A program made the position numbers and the translations under genes. DNA of 64,000 nt from Firmicutes bacterium UBA6113 (GTDB lineage: Bacteria; Bacillota; Clostridia; Tissierellales; Sedimentibacteraceae): assembly GCA_002422545.1 (NCBI GenBank), contig DIWF01000025.1, forward strand, positions 1-64,000, written 5' to 3'. Below the pieces are notes generated by a model that saw nothing but the letters and a program-made list of their open reading frames with translations, had not been told where the DNA came from and did no database searches. Positions 52,630 to 60,907 of the stretch are shown here, piece after piece (within the stretch, counting starts at the first letter, position 1; every line of letters starts with the position of its first letter).

Positions 52630-52731
52630 TCATCTTACCTTAGCAATAGACACCATTGCCACAAGAAAGCAAAATATAAATATTAAAGCAACAATATTTT
52701 CCTTGATATAATTGATTGTTTTTCGGATCAT
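52630..52731 (-). CDS. Putative 33-residue single-helix membrane protein
   Basis: The frame MIRKTINYIKENIVALIFIF followed by CFLVAMVSIAKVR has a very strong GGGGGG site (minus strand) seven bases before its ATG. It has a basic start and one 18-residue hydrophobic helix. Small membrane proteins of this type are common in sporulating bacteria but are rarely annotated. I know no homologue. Confidence 0.5.
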   Translation of the reverse strand: MIRKTINYIKENIVALIFIFCFLVAMVSIAKVR

Positions 52732-52799
52732 ACAATTCCCCCCATACATTATATGATGATTAATTAATAAATAACATAGCTCCAGCTTATTAACAGTAT

Positions 52800-52819
52800 G
52801 GAAAAATCAGCATAAAATG
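52800..52819 (+). promoter_or_regulatory. Sigma-K-like promoter of the amidase gene
   Basis: AC near 52793-52794, a 16-base spacer and CATAAAATG (52811-52819), one mismatch from CATAnnnTA. The ATG is at 52847 behind ATGGAGG. Confidence 0.4.
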
Positions 52820-52846
52820 AAATATACAAAGAAATGGAGGTTTATT

Positions 52847-53584
52847 ATGCCTAGAATATATTTAAGTCCATCTACACAGGAATTCAATCCGTATATAACA
52901 AGCGGAAATGAGGAATACTGGATGAATTTAATTGCAGATGCCATGATTCCTTATCTTCAGCAATACGGCATAGATTATAGCAGAAACAGGCCTGATATGA
53001 CAGCAGGATCATCCATAAGAGAATCAAATGCAGGAAACTATGATTTTCATGTGGCAATTCATTCAAATGCTTCAGGTCAAGGGCAGGCAGGAAATCAAAG
53101 AGGAACGGTAATCTTTTATTACCCGTCAAGTGCAAACGGCTTAAGAATGGCAGAACTTGTCAGTCAGCAGTTCAAGGAAATTTATCCTAATCCTGAACTC
53201 GTCAGAATTACACCGACCACTAGCCTCGGAGAAGTTTCAAGAACCAGCGCACCATCTATTCTCATTGAAGTTGCATACCATGACAACGTAGAGGATGCTA
53301 ACTGGATATCAAACAATATCGATCCAATAGCAAAAGCAATAGCAGATGCCGTAAACCAATACTTTACTTCTGCAACAGGTACAGCATCCGGTCAAACCGG
53401 AAGAGTGAGACTTACCAGCGGTTATTTGAATATAAGAAGCGGCCCGTCATTAAATTCTCCTGTTACAGGAATGGTACCTAACGGAGCGACTTTAAGAATC
53501 CTCGGCAGTTCGGGAGATTGGTACAACATTGAATACAATGGACAAAACGGATATGTAAGCTCAAATTATGTGGATGTTCAGTAA
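52847..53584 (+). CDS. N-acetylmuramoyl-L-alanine amidase with SH3b domain
   Basis: The 245-residue protein starts at 52847. Residues 1 to about 175 form an Amidase_3 domain (LSPSTQEFNPYITSGNEEYW, AGNYDFHVAIHSNASGQG with zinc His, SILIEVAYHDNVEDANWI with the catalytic Glu); about 185-245 is a bacterial SH3 domain (TSGYLNIRSGPSLNSPVTGM). There is no signal peptide, as in Bacillus CwlC, the sigma-K amidase that lyses the mother cell. A sigma-K-like promoter upstream agrees with that, so I infer a mother-cell lysis enzyme. Confidence 0.88.
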   Translation: MPRIYLSPSTQEFNPYITSGNEEYWMNLIADAMIPYLQQYGIDYSRNRPDMTAGSSIRESNAGNYDFHVAIHSNASGQGQAGNQRGTVIFYYPSSANGLRMAELVSQQFKEIYPNPELVRITPTTSLGEVSRTSAPSILIEVAYHDNVEDANWISNNIDPIAKAIADAVNQYFTSATGTASGQTGRVRLTSGYLNIRSGPSLNSPVTGMVPNGATLRILGSSGDWYNIEYNGQNGYVSSNYVDVQ

Positions 53585-53587
53585 AAT

Positions 53588-53619
53588 AAAAAAACAAGAG
53601 AAATTTCTCTTGTTTTTTT
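53588..53619. terminator. Terminator between amidase and tRNA-Leu
   Basis: AAAAAACAAGAGAAATTTCTC followed by TTGTTTTTT; perfect inverted repeat, usable from both sides. Confidence 0.88.
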
Positions 53620-53630
53620 ATTTTACATTA

Positions 53631-53716
53631 TGGTGCGGTCGGGGGGATTTGAACCCCCACGAATATACATTCGCTAGCCCCTCAAGCTAGTGCGTCTGCC
53701 GTTCCGCCACGACCGC
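53631..53716 (-). tRNA. tRNA-Leu (anticodon GAG)
   Basis: The 86-base class II tRNA on the minus strand has acceptor GCGGTCG/CGACCGC, D arm, anticodon stem CTAGC/GCTAG with loop TTGAGGG (anticodon GAG, complement at 53681-53683), long variable arm CGAATGTATATTCG, T arm GGGGG-TTCAAAT-CCCCC, discriminator A and encoded CCA. It reads CUC/CUU. Confidence 0.96.
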
Positions 53717-53843
53717 ATTGCTTTATTATTATAGCGGATGTTTTGGTGTTTGTAAAGAGAAAACTTCAAAAAAATTAGTGGAATTTTATGGAATAAAATT
53801 TTGAATAACAAGCTCATAAAGTTGATGTTAGCTTAAATTTTCT

Positions 53844-53871
53844 TGTAATATGTTAATTTTTAGATTATAAT
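53844..53871 (+). promoter_or_regulatory. Sigma-A promoter of the PhzF-like gene
   Basis: TTGTAA (about 53843-53848), 17 bases, TATAAT (53866-53871). Confidence 0.5.
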
Positions 53872-53899
53872 TATACTAATAATTATTATGAGGTGCGTC

Positions 53900-54775
53900 A
53901 TGTATGGAGCTGTTTTAAATTCCTTTACCTATGAAAATTCAGGTGGTAACGGAGCAGGAGTTATAATTCTCGAACATGAAATCAAAGACAGTGAAAAGCA
54001 AAAAATAGCAGTAGAAATAGGTCTGTCTGAAACGGCATTTATAAAACAAATTGATGAGACTAACTTTGATGTGAGTTTTTTCACTCCTTTGTGCGAGGTC
54101 GAATTATGCGGGCATGCCACAATTGCAGCTTTCTTTTATCTGGGACTTGAGGGTATTATCAAAGGATTAAATGAAACTAAAAAGGTTTATCAGAGAACAA
54201 AAGCAGGAGTCCTTGAAATTGAAATAAGTTTTAAGGAGAGTATTCCTCAGTACGTCTTGATGCAGCAATCGGAGCCGGAAATATTCGAAGAGCTTGAAGG
54301 CCTTGATGTGGCCAAAATAGCAAGATCTTTGAATATTGAAGAAAGTCTTATAGGGCTTGACGGATATGACATAAAGCCAGCAATAGTATCAACGGGACTC
54401 AAGGACATTATAATACCTGTAAAATCAAGGGATGTACTAAATAGCATTCAATCTGATCTAAAAATGATTGAAGAAATTTCCGTTGAAAAAGGTGTTGTAG
54501 GTTATCACGTTTATTCAATGGAAGGAAATCATTTTTTTGCCAGGAATTTTGCACCTGCAGTTGGCATAAACGAGGAATGTGCAACGGGCACATCAAACGG
54601 AGCCTTGGGAAGCCTTTTGTTTATGAAAAAAATTACTCGCGGAATCATGGAAGTAATCCAAGGAGAATCAATGAAACAAAAAAGTTTAATATTTGTGCAG
54701 GTTTCGGAAAATGACCACATATTGGACGTTCGTGTGGGAGGAAAAGCTTCAATTCTTAAAATTATATATTTTTAA
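53900..54775 (+). CDS. PhzF-family isomerase/epimerase-like protein
   Basis: The 291-residue protein is placed at the ATG at 53900 because GAGGTG directly precedes it (an ATG at 53888 has no site). FTYENSGGNGAGVIIL near the start, SETAFIK, FFTPLCEVELCGHATIAAFF (catalytic region of the PhzF fold, CGHAT) and CATGTSNGALGSLL are family features. The biochemical role of most members is unknown; phenazine synthesis is unlikely. Confidence 0.9.
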   Translation: MYGAVLNSFTYENSGGNGAGVIILEHEIKDSEKQKIAVEIGLSETAFIKQIDETNFDVSFFTPLCEVELCGHATIAAFFYLGLEGIIKGLNETKKVYQRTKAGVLEIEISFKESIPQYVLMQQSEPEIFEELEGLDVAKIARSLNIEESLIGLDGYDIKPAIVSTGLKDIIIPVKSRDVLNSIQSDLKMIEEISVEKGVVGYHVYSMEGNHFFARNFAPAVGINEECATGTSNGALGSLLFMKKITRGIMEVIQGESMKQKSLIFVQVSENDHILDVRVGGKASILKIIYF

Positions 54776-54788
54776 TCTGGGGGTTTTT

Positions 54789-55142
54789 ATGAAAATTAAT
54801 GAGATGGCGTCAATTTTAAATGCAGAAATTATTACAGACTTCAGCGATGAAAATACGGATATCATGTACGGATTTGCCAGTGACTTAATGAGTGATGTTT
54901 TGGCGTTTGCAACAAGTGATTCAATTCTTATTACTGGGCTTAACAACCATCAGGTTATAAGGACTGCTGAGATGCTGGATATTACAACGGTTATATTTGT
55001 AAGGGGTAAGAAACCAGGTAAGGAAATAGTAGATTTGGCTGTAGAGAATAAATTGACAATTTTGGCGACAGACTATACCATGTTTAAAACTTGCGGACTC
55101 TTGGTTATAAATGGAATGAAGGGAATTGAAGGTAATGACTGA
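54789..55142 (+). CDS. DRTGG-domain protein (first of two)
   Basis: The 117-residue protein starts at the ATG at 54789. The DRTGG-like domain fills it (GFASDLMSDVLAFATSDSIL, ITGLNNHQVIRTAEMLDITT, ILATDYTMFKTCGLLV). Such domains accompany CBS or phosphotransacetylase regulatory regions and recur beside FeFe-hydrogenase genes. It opens the redox-regulatory operon upstream of rnf, overlapping the next gene by eight bases. Confidence 0.85.
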   Translation: MKINEMASILNAEIITDFSDENTDIMYGFASDLMSDVLAFATSDSILITGLNNHQVIRTAEMLDITTVIFVRGKKPGKEIVDLAVENKLTILATDYTMFKTCGLLVINGMKGIEGND

Positions 55143-55560
55143 AAATTTTTTAAAAAGGTACAGTTTCAATATCGTTGCAAATGATTTCATAAATGCAGGT
55201 AAAGCTTCCAGTGCCATAAAGGGAAATTTAAAATCAATGGGAATCAATGCGCATATTGTAAGAAGAATTGCTATAATATCATATGAGGCAGAAATAAACA
55301 TTGTAATTCATTCAATTGGGGGACAGCTTCACTGTGACTTGTACCATGATAAAATAGTGATTACTTCAACAGACGTAGGACCTGGTATAAACGATATCGA
55401 AATGGCTATGACCGAAGGTTTTTCAACTGCGCCGGAATCTGTAAGGGAACTTGGTTTTGGAGCCGGCATGGGTTTGCCTAACATGAAAAAATATTCTGAT
55501 GATTTTAAAATAACTTCAGGCAGCAAAGGCACAGAAATTGTAATAACTATATTCCTATAG
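55135..55560 (+). CDS. Anti-sigma-factor-type ATPase (RsbW/SpoIIAB-like)
   Basis: The 141-residue protein starts at 55135, inside the previous stop region. It is a HATPase_c (GHKL) domain: AIISYEAEINIVIHSIGGQL (N box), VITSTDVGPGINDIEMAM (G1 box DxGxG) and GFGAGMGLPNMKKYSDDFKI (G2 box). There is no kinase receiver. In hydrogenase gene clusters of Clostridia, similar ATPases flank DRTGG and Fe-S proteins; they probably act as kinase or anti-sigma switches. Confidence 0.88.
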   Translation: MTENFLKRYSFNIVANDFINAGKASSAIKGNLKSMGINAHIVRRIAIISYEAEINIVIHSIGGQLHCDLYHDKIVITSTDVGPGINDIEMAMTEGFSTAPESVRELGFGAGMGLPNMKKYSDDFKITSGSKGTEIVITIFL

Positions 55561-55569
55561 GAGGCTAAA

Positions 55570-56817
55570 ATGAATTTTTCTATTATGTTCGATAAGGAAA
55601 AATGCAAGGGATGCACCAACTGTATGAAAAGGTGCCCTACTCAGGCTATAAGACTCATCGACGGCAAGGCATTCATAAACAGCACTAAATGCATACATTG
55701 CGGAGAATGTATCAAAATATGTCCATACAGTGCATATACTCCTGAACCAATAGAGTGGTATGAAGAAATGCATTATTCTTCTTATAAATACAAAATTGCA
55801 ATTCCGGGAACTCCTCTGTACGGTCAGTTTCCGAAAAAAATTGATATATGCAGAGTTCAAAACGCTATATTGAAGCTTGGTTTCGATTATGTATATGATG
55901 CAAGCTGGGCAGCAGAAATAGTTGCAAAGGCCATAGCAAAAAAAATCGGCAAGGAAAAAATGATAAGACCTTTGATTTCTGCCAACTGTCCAGCAGCAGT
56001 CAGGCTGATTAAAAACAGATATCCATCTCTTATGGACAATTTGATACTCCTTAAGGAACCTATGGAAATAGGAGCAATGATGGCAAGGGAAAGAGCCAAG
56101 AAACTTTATAACTTAAAAGATGATGAAATAGGAGTTTTTTATATATCCCCCTGTCCGGCAAAGCTTTTGGCTGTAACAGACCCCATTGGAAATTACAAGC
56201 CTTCTGTTGACTGGGTAATTCCCTTGAACACAATTTACGGTGATTTGTACAGGGAAGTTCTCTCTCAGGATGACAAGACATGTTCATATCCTTCTACAAG
56301 CGGAATCAAATGGGCTGTGTCCGGAGGCCAGTCGGAATCAGCAGGCCTTAACAATTACATTGCCGTGAATGGAATGGAAAATATAATTCAAATACTGGAT
56401 GAAATAGAAAACGGCAGATTAAACGATGTTGATTATGTGGAAGCTTTAGCATGTGTCCAGGGGTGCGTTGGTGGAACATTCAATGTTGTAAATCCATTCG
56501 TTGCAAGCAGCAATATCAAAAACATAATAAGCTGTGCCGATTATGAATGCATAAATCCGGATCTGGACAGATTTGAAGAACTGTACGAATCGGGAGTGCT
56601 CAAGTACAGGCTCATGGAAGAAGACAATCCAAACAATTTCAACATGAAAGAAGCAATTGAAAAAAGTGAAAAAATAAAAGAAATAACTGATTTGCTTCCC
56701 GGCCTTGACTGCGGTTCCTGTGGAGCACCCACATGCAGCGCTCATGCTGAGGATGTTTACAGCAACCAGTCAAAATTGTATGACTGCGTTGTTCTAAGAG
56801 CTAATGAAAAGAGGTAG
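55570..56817 (+). CDS. Sensory-type FeFe-hydrogenase homologue (HydS-like)
   Basis: The 415-residue protein has two [4Fe-4S] ferredoxin motifs (CKGCTNCMKRCP, CIHCGECIKICP; about 13-55), then a hydrogenase large-subunit C-terminal domain with L1-like SANCPAAVRLI, L2-like SPCPAKLLAV and L3-like ALACVQGCVGGTFNV, each holding H-cluster cysteines, and a C-terminal Fe-S domain (LDCGSCGAPTCSAHAEDV, about 380-397). The accessory ligands of catalytic enzymes (TSCCPxW, MPCxxK) are changed. Regulatory groups C/D of FeFe-hydrogenases look like this, though no PAS domain is present here. Role inferred: H2 or redox sensor. Confidence 0.88.
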   Translation: MNFSIMFDKEKCKGCTNCMKRCPTQAIRLIDGKAFINSTKCIHCGECIKICPYSAYTPEPIEWYEEMHYSSYKYKIAIPGTPLYGQFPKKIDICRVQNAILKLGFDYVYDASWAAEIVAKAIAKKIGKEKMIRPLISANCPAAVRLIKNRYPSLMDNLILLKEPMEIGAMMARERAKKLYNLKDDEIGVFYISPCPAKLLAVTDPIGNYKPSVDWVIPLNTIYGDLYREVLSQDDKTCSYPSTSGIKWAVSGGQSESAGLNNYIAVNGMENIIQILDEIENGRLNDVDYVEALACVQGCVGGTFNVVNPFVASSNIKNIISCADYECINPDLDRFEELYESGVLKYRLMEEDNPNNFNMKEAIEKSEKIKEITDLLPGLDCGSCGAPTCSAHAEDVYSNQSKLYDCVVLRANEKR

Positions 56818-56822
56818 AAATT

Positions 56823-57155
56823 ATGAAAACTGTAGAATTTGCCCAAAATTTAAATTTGGAACTTTTGTTCAGTACAGACAAGGACATGAATGTTGAAGGA
56901 GTTTATGTAGGAGATTTATTGAGTATAGTAATGGCAAAAGCAAAACAAAATTATGCATGGATTACCATACAAACACACATAAACATAGTTGCAGTTGCTG
57001 ATCTTTTGGACTTATCATGCATAATTGTTGTTGAAAATATGGAAGTGGAGGAAGAAACACTTGAAAAAGCCAAGGAGCTTGACATACCTATTTTTAAAAC
57101 AAAGGAAAGCGCCTACAGTGTTGCTTGCAATCTTTTTAAAATGGGGATAAAATGA
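56823..57155 (+). CDS. DRTGG-domain protein (second)
   Basis: The 110-residue protein has the same fold as the gene at 54789 (NVEGVYVGDLLSIVMAKAKQ, AWITIQTHINIVAVADLLDL, LDIPIFKTKESAYSVACNLF). It follows the hydrogenase-like gene by five bases (GAGGTAG site) and overlaps the PHP gene by four. Confidence 0.82.
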   Translation: MKTVEFAQNLNLELLFSTDKDMNVEGVYVGDLLSIVMAKAKQNYAWITIQTHINIVAVADLLDLSCIIVVENMEVEEETLEKAKELDIPIFKTKESAYSVACNLFKMGIK

Positions 57156-57844
57156 AATTTTACTACGACCTGCACATTCATTCTGATTTGTCGCCCTGCG
57201 GTAGCAGCGATATGACACCCAACAATATTGTAAACATGTCATATATAAAAGGACTCAATATCATATCAGTAACCGACCACAATACTGCAAAAAATCTTCC
57301 GCCTGTAGTCATGCTTGGGGAAAAGGCAGGCATAAAGGTGTTGCCTGGAATTGAAGTAACAACAAAGGAAGAGGTTCATGTTCTTTGCTATTTCAGGAAT
57401 CTCATTGATGCCCTTGAATTCAGCAATATAATATATTCTTCGCTTCCCGCCATGATGAATAATCCGTTCATCTTCGGAGAGCAGAACATTTATAATGAAT
57501 TGGACGAAAAAACAGGAAGCATTGAAAAGCTACTTTTAAACTCAGCTTCATTATCAATAAGTGAAGTTCGTACCATGGCTGTTTCTCATCACGGAATCAT
57601 GGTACCTGCCCACATAAATAAAAAATCGAACAGCATATTAGGTGTTTTGGGCTTTATCCCCAAAAATCTATGCATTGATCTCGTAGAGATTTATGATAAA
57701 ACAGCAATTGATGAAAAGTATGTTGAAGGCTTGAGAATTTTAAGAAATTCTGATGCGCATCAACTTGTTGATATATCTGAAGCAAAGAATTTTCTGGAAT
57801 TGGATGATATTGAAGATATTTACGATTACATGAACATATTATAA
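57152..57844 (+). CDS. PHP-domain metal-dependent phosphoesterase
   Basis: The 230-residue protein has PHP motifs FYYDLHIHSDLSPCG at the start, ISVTDHNTAKN, VLPGIEVTTKEEVHVLCYF, HHGIMVPAHI and ILRNSDAHQL. The family is related to RNase AM and DNA polymerase exonuclease domains. It is a constant member of this hydrogenase-linked cluster, but its substrate is unknown. Confidence 0.9.
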   Translation: MKFYYDLHIHSDLSPCGSSDMTPNNIVNMSYIKGLNIISVTDHNTAKNLPPVVMLGEKAGIKVLPGIEVTTKEEVHVLCYFRNLIDALEFSNIIYSSLPAMMNNPFIFGEQNIYNELDEKTGSIEKLLLNSASLSISEVRTMAVSHHGIMVPAHINKKSNSILGVLGFIPKNLCIDLVEIYDKTAIDEKYVEGLRILRNSDAHQLVDISEAKNFLELDDIEDIYDYMNIL

Positions 57845-57863
57845 GTCGCAGATGCGACTTTTT
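57843..57863 (+). terminator. Intra-operon hairpin
   Basis: AAGTCGCA-GA-TGCGACTT followed by TTT; it lies between the PHP gene and the HATPase gene and may reduce expression of the latter. Confidence 0.7.
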
Positions 57864-57880
57864 AATTTAACGGAGGAGTT

Positions 57881-58426
57881 ATGAAAGAAATTTCAATGCA
57901 TATTTTGGACATTGTCATGAACAGCGTTAAAGCCAAGGCGACGCTTATTGAAATAGAAGTTGAAGACAGCTCGAAAAAAAACTGTCTGAAAATTTTAATC
58001 AAGGACAATGGAATCGGTATGAGTGAAGAAATGCTTAAAAAAATCACAGATCCCTTTTTTACAACACGCACAACTAGAAAGGTCGGTCTGGGTCTTCCAA
58101 TGCTCAAGGAATCATGTGAAAGATGCAACGGAAAATTGACCATTGATTCACAATTGGGGGCCGGAACCAGGTTGGAATGTTTCTTTGAAAGAAATAATAT
58201 TGACCGTGCCCCCATGGGAAACATGGGAGAAACTATTATGACAATAATAAATTCCTTGCATGATTGTGAATTAATTTACACTCATTATACCGACTGCGGC
58301 AAGTTTTCTTTAAGCACTGAGGAAATAAAGAATATACTGGATGGAGGAGATATTTTAGACAGCTCGGTCCTCCTTTGGATTAAGGAATATATCAATGAAA
58401 ACATAAGAGAATTGTCTACAAATTAA
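57881..58426 (+). CDS. GHKL ATPase-domain protein (histidine-kinase-like, no DHp domain)
   Basis: The 181-residue protein has a HATPase domain: ISMHILDIVMNSVKAKATLI (N box), ILIKDNGIGMSEEMLKKITD (G1), PFFTTRTTRKVGLGLPMLKE (F/G2) and GAGTRLECFF. About 60 C-terminal residues (NNIDRAPMGNMGETIMTIIN onward) form an extra domain. No phospho-accepting histidine region or membrane segment is present. It ends the regulatory module, 186 bases before rnfC. Confidence 0.88.
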   Translation: MKEISMHILDIVMNSVKAKATLIEIEVEDSSKKNCLKILIKDNGIGMSEEMLKKITDPFFTTRTTRKVGLGLPMLKESCERCNGKLTIDSQLGAGTRLECFFERNNIDRAPMGNMGETIMTIINSLHDCELIYTHYTDCGKFSLSTEEIKNILDGGDILDSSVLLWIKEYINENIRELSTN

Positions 58427-58510
58427 CAAACAAATTCATGGAATTTACATCCATTGCTTGCAAATTAACAAAAATGATGATAGAATTTTTAAGAATAACA
58501 AAAAAAGATG

Positions 58511-58539
58511 TTTAAAAATTAAATATAATCTGTTATAAT
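58511..58539 (+). promoter_or_regulatory. Probable promoter of the rnf operon
   Basis: TTTAAA (58511-58516), 17 bases, perfect TATAAT (58534-58539). The 5' leader then contains a 13-bp tandem repeat. Confidence 0.55.
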
Positions 58540-58560
58540 CGTTATGTTTGATTACTAAAT

Positions 58561-58586
58561 ATTCTTTTATATAATTCTTTTATATA
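58561..58586. repeat. Two tandem 13-bp repeats before rnfC
   Basis: ATTCTTTTATATA occurs twice in direct succession (58561-58573 and 58574-58586), 27 bases before the rnfC start. It may be a regulator site or a slippage product. Confidence 0.7.
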
Positions 58587-58612
58587 AACAATTAAAACAA
58601 GAGGTGGTAAAT

Positions 58613-59944
58613 ATGAGCACAAAGTTGTTTACTTTTAAAGGTGGAGTACATCCCCCTCAAAACAAGACATTTACGCAAAATGTGCCGATTGAAAATGCAG
58701 TTGATCCTAAAATTGTTGTTATCCCATTATCACAGCACATAGGAGCACCGTGCGATCCATTGGTAGCTGTAGGCGATACAGTTAAAGTTGGTCAAAAAAT
58801 AGGCGAATCAAAAGCCTTTGTTTCAGTACCAGTACATTCAAGCGTATCTGGAACAGTTAAAAAAATTGAACAGCATCAAGTTCCCGGAGGTTCGAAAGTT
58901 AATTGCATAATTATAGAATCTGATGGAAAGTTTGAAGTTCATGAATCTGTTCAGCCAAAAGGCAATCTAGAAAGTCTTTCAAAAGATGAAATTTTATCAA
59001 TCATCAAAGAAGCAGGTATGGCAGGCATGGGCGGAGCAGCATTCCCTACTCATGTTAAACTTGCTCCTCCAAAGGACAAGGTTATTGACGTTTTGTTGGT
59101 AAACGGAGCTGAATGTGAACCTTATCTCACAGCAGACCACAGAATCATGCTTGAAAAGCCTGAACTTGTAATACTTGGCATAAAAGCGATTAAAAAGGCT
59201 CTGGGCGTTGAAAAATGCTATATTGCTATTGAAAAAAATAAACCGGATGCAATTGAAATGCTGCAAAAATTAGCAGAAGGCGAAGACGGCATTGAAGTTT
59301 GCCCTATGGAAGTAAAATATCCTCAAGGCGATGAAAAGAGAATTATCAATGCAATTACGGGAAGAATAGTACCTTCAGGCGGACTTCCAATGGAAGTTGG
59401 CTGTGTTGTTGAAAATGTCGGAACAGTTGCTACAATAGGAAATGTATTTATGACAGGCATGCCTGCAGTACAAAGAGTTGTTACTGTATCAGGAAGCGCT
59501 GTAAAAAATCCTAAGAATATTTACGTAAGAATTGGTACATTATTTAAAGATGTTATCGAACAGTGCGGCGGTTACTCTGAAGAACCTGGAAAGATATTAA
59601 ACGGCGGACCTATGATGGGTATAGCGCAATTTACAGATGAAGTTCCGGTTGTTAAGGGAACATCAGGTATATTGGTATTCAACAAAAAGGATGCACAGAT
59701 TCCTGAGCCTTCAAATTGTATTTTGTGCGGCAGATGCGTTGAAGCATGCCCTGTTTATTTGCAGCCTTACAAGATCAGCAGATTTTCAATATTGAAAAAA
59801 TTTGATGAAGCTGATGAACTGCATGGAGCAGATTGCATCGAATGCGGTGGTTGTTCTTATGTATGTCCTGCAAAGAGACCATTGAAAGAAACAATCAGCA
59901 TCGCCAAAAAAGAAATATTAACAAGACGCAAAAAGGCAAAATAG
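58613..59944 (+). CDS. rnfC: Rnf complex subunit C
   Basis: The 443-residue protein starts at the ATG at 58613 behind GAGGTGG. It has the RnfC N-terminal domain (FKGGVHPPQNKTFT), a soluble NADH/flavin domain of the Nqo1 type (GMAGMGGAAFPTHVKLAPP; NGAECEPYLTADHRIMLEKP) and two C-terminal [4Fe-4S] sites (CILCGRCVEACP; CIECGGCSYVCP). It is the NAD+-reducing module of the ferredoxin:NAD+ oxidoreductase that pumps Na+ or H+. Confidence 0.97.
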   Translation: MSTKLFTFKGGVHPPQNKTFTQNVPIENAVDPKIVVIPLSQHIGAPCDPLVAVGDTVKVGQKIGESKAFVSVPVHSSVSGTVKKIEQHQVPGGSKVNCIIIESDGKFEVHESVQPKGNLESLSKDEILSIIKEAGMAGMGGAAFPTHVKLAPPKDKVIDVLLVNGAECEPYLTADHRIMLEKPELVILGIKAIKKALGVEKCYIAIEKNKPDAIEMLQKLAEGEDGIEVCPMEVKYPQGDEKRIINAITGRIVPSGGLPMEVGCVVENVGTVATIGNVFMTGMPAVQRVVTVSGSAVKNPKNIYVRIGTLFKDVIEQCGGYSEEPGKILNGGPMMGIAQFTDEVPVVKGTSGILVFNKKDAQIPEPSNCILCGRCVEACPVYLQPYKISRFSILKKFDEADELHGADCIECGGCSYVCPAKRPLKETISIAKKEILTRRKKAK

Positions 59945-59956
59945 GAGGAAATACAG

Positions 59957-60907
59957 ATGGAAAATAAATTGATTGGTTCATCGTCACCTCATATTAGATC
60001 CGATGAAACAACTCAAAAATTAATGCTGGACGTTATTATTGGTTTAACACCGGCATTGGCAGCAAGTATATTTTATTTTGGATTTAATTCATTGATATTA
60101 TTGGTGGCTTCTGTTGTAGCAGCTGTAGTAACAGAGTATTTGTGCGAAAGAGCTATGGGCAGAGCTATAACCGTTACAGATTTAAGTGCTGTTGTAACAG
60201 GCATATTGTTGGCTTTTAACTTACCGGCATCAGCACCTTGGTGGGTTGCTGTAGTTGGTGCTGCATTTGCAATAGCAGTAGTAAAGCAGGTTTTTGGTGG
60301 ACTTGGTTTTAACTTTTTGAACCCGGCATTAGCTGGAAGAGCATTTTTAATGGCATCATGGTCAACTCATATGACAACAGGATTTATAAATCCGGTTACA
60401 GATGTTGTTGCTTCTGCAACACCATTAGCAATATTAAAAGGTACAGCAACAGGCACTCTTCCTTCAGTTATGGACATGCTGCTTGGCAACATACCTGGAG
60501 TTATTGGAGAAACTTCAGCAATACTTCTTTTAATAGGCGGTATTTATTTAATATACAGAGGAACCATAAAGTGGATTATTCCTGTAGTTTACATTGGTAC
60601 AGTAGCTGTAATAGCACTTGTTGTTGACGGAGGAGGCATGCTTTTATATCATTTATTTGGCGGCGGACTCATGCTTGGAGCATTCTTTATGGCAACTGAC
60701 TATTCAACAAGCCCGGTTACTGACAAGGGTAAAGTTATTTTTGCTGTCGGAGCTGGTGTGCTGACAATGCTCATAAGAAAAGTCGGCGGATATCCTGAAG
60801 GAGTAAGTTATTCAATACTTCTTATGAATATTTTGACTCCTATGATAGATAAGTATGTGACACCGAAAGTTTTTGGAGTAGCAGGAGGTGTAAAGAATGA
60901 AAAATAG
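59957..60907 (+). CDS. rnfD: Rnf complex subunit D
   Basis: The 316-residue membrane protein has about nine helices, HIRSDETTQKLMLDVIIGL at the start, FNFLNPALAGRAFLMASW and the flavinylation motif SATPLA (covalent FMN on the Thr). It overlaps rnfG by eleven bases. It carries electrons across the membrane and is part of the ion channel. Confidence 0.96.
   Translation: MENKLIGSSSPHIRSDETTQKLMLDVIIGLTPALAASIFYFGFNSLILLVASVVAAVVTEYLCERAMGRAITVTDLSAVVTGILLAFNLPASAPWWVAVVGAAFAIAVVKQVFGGLGFNFLNPALAGRAFLMASWSTHMTTGFINPVTDVVASATPLAILKGTATGTLPSVMDMLLGNIPGVIGETSAILLLIGGIYLIYRGTIKWIIPVVYIGTVAVIALVVDGGGMLLYHLFGGGLMLGAFFMATDYSTSPVTDKGKVIFAVGAGVLTMLIRKVGGYPEGVSYSILLMNILTPMIDKYVTPKVFGVAGGVKNEK

Noticed and set aside
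52561..52672. Plus-strand 37-residue frame through the terminator at 52595
   Set aside because: No ribosome site, and the frame runs through a perfect rho-independent terminator.
54693..54788. Upstream extension of the first DRTGG protein
   Set aside because: This part overlaps the PhzF-like gene in another frame; the ATG at 54789 lies in the right place and the domain starts there.
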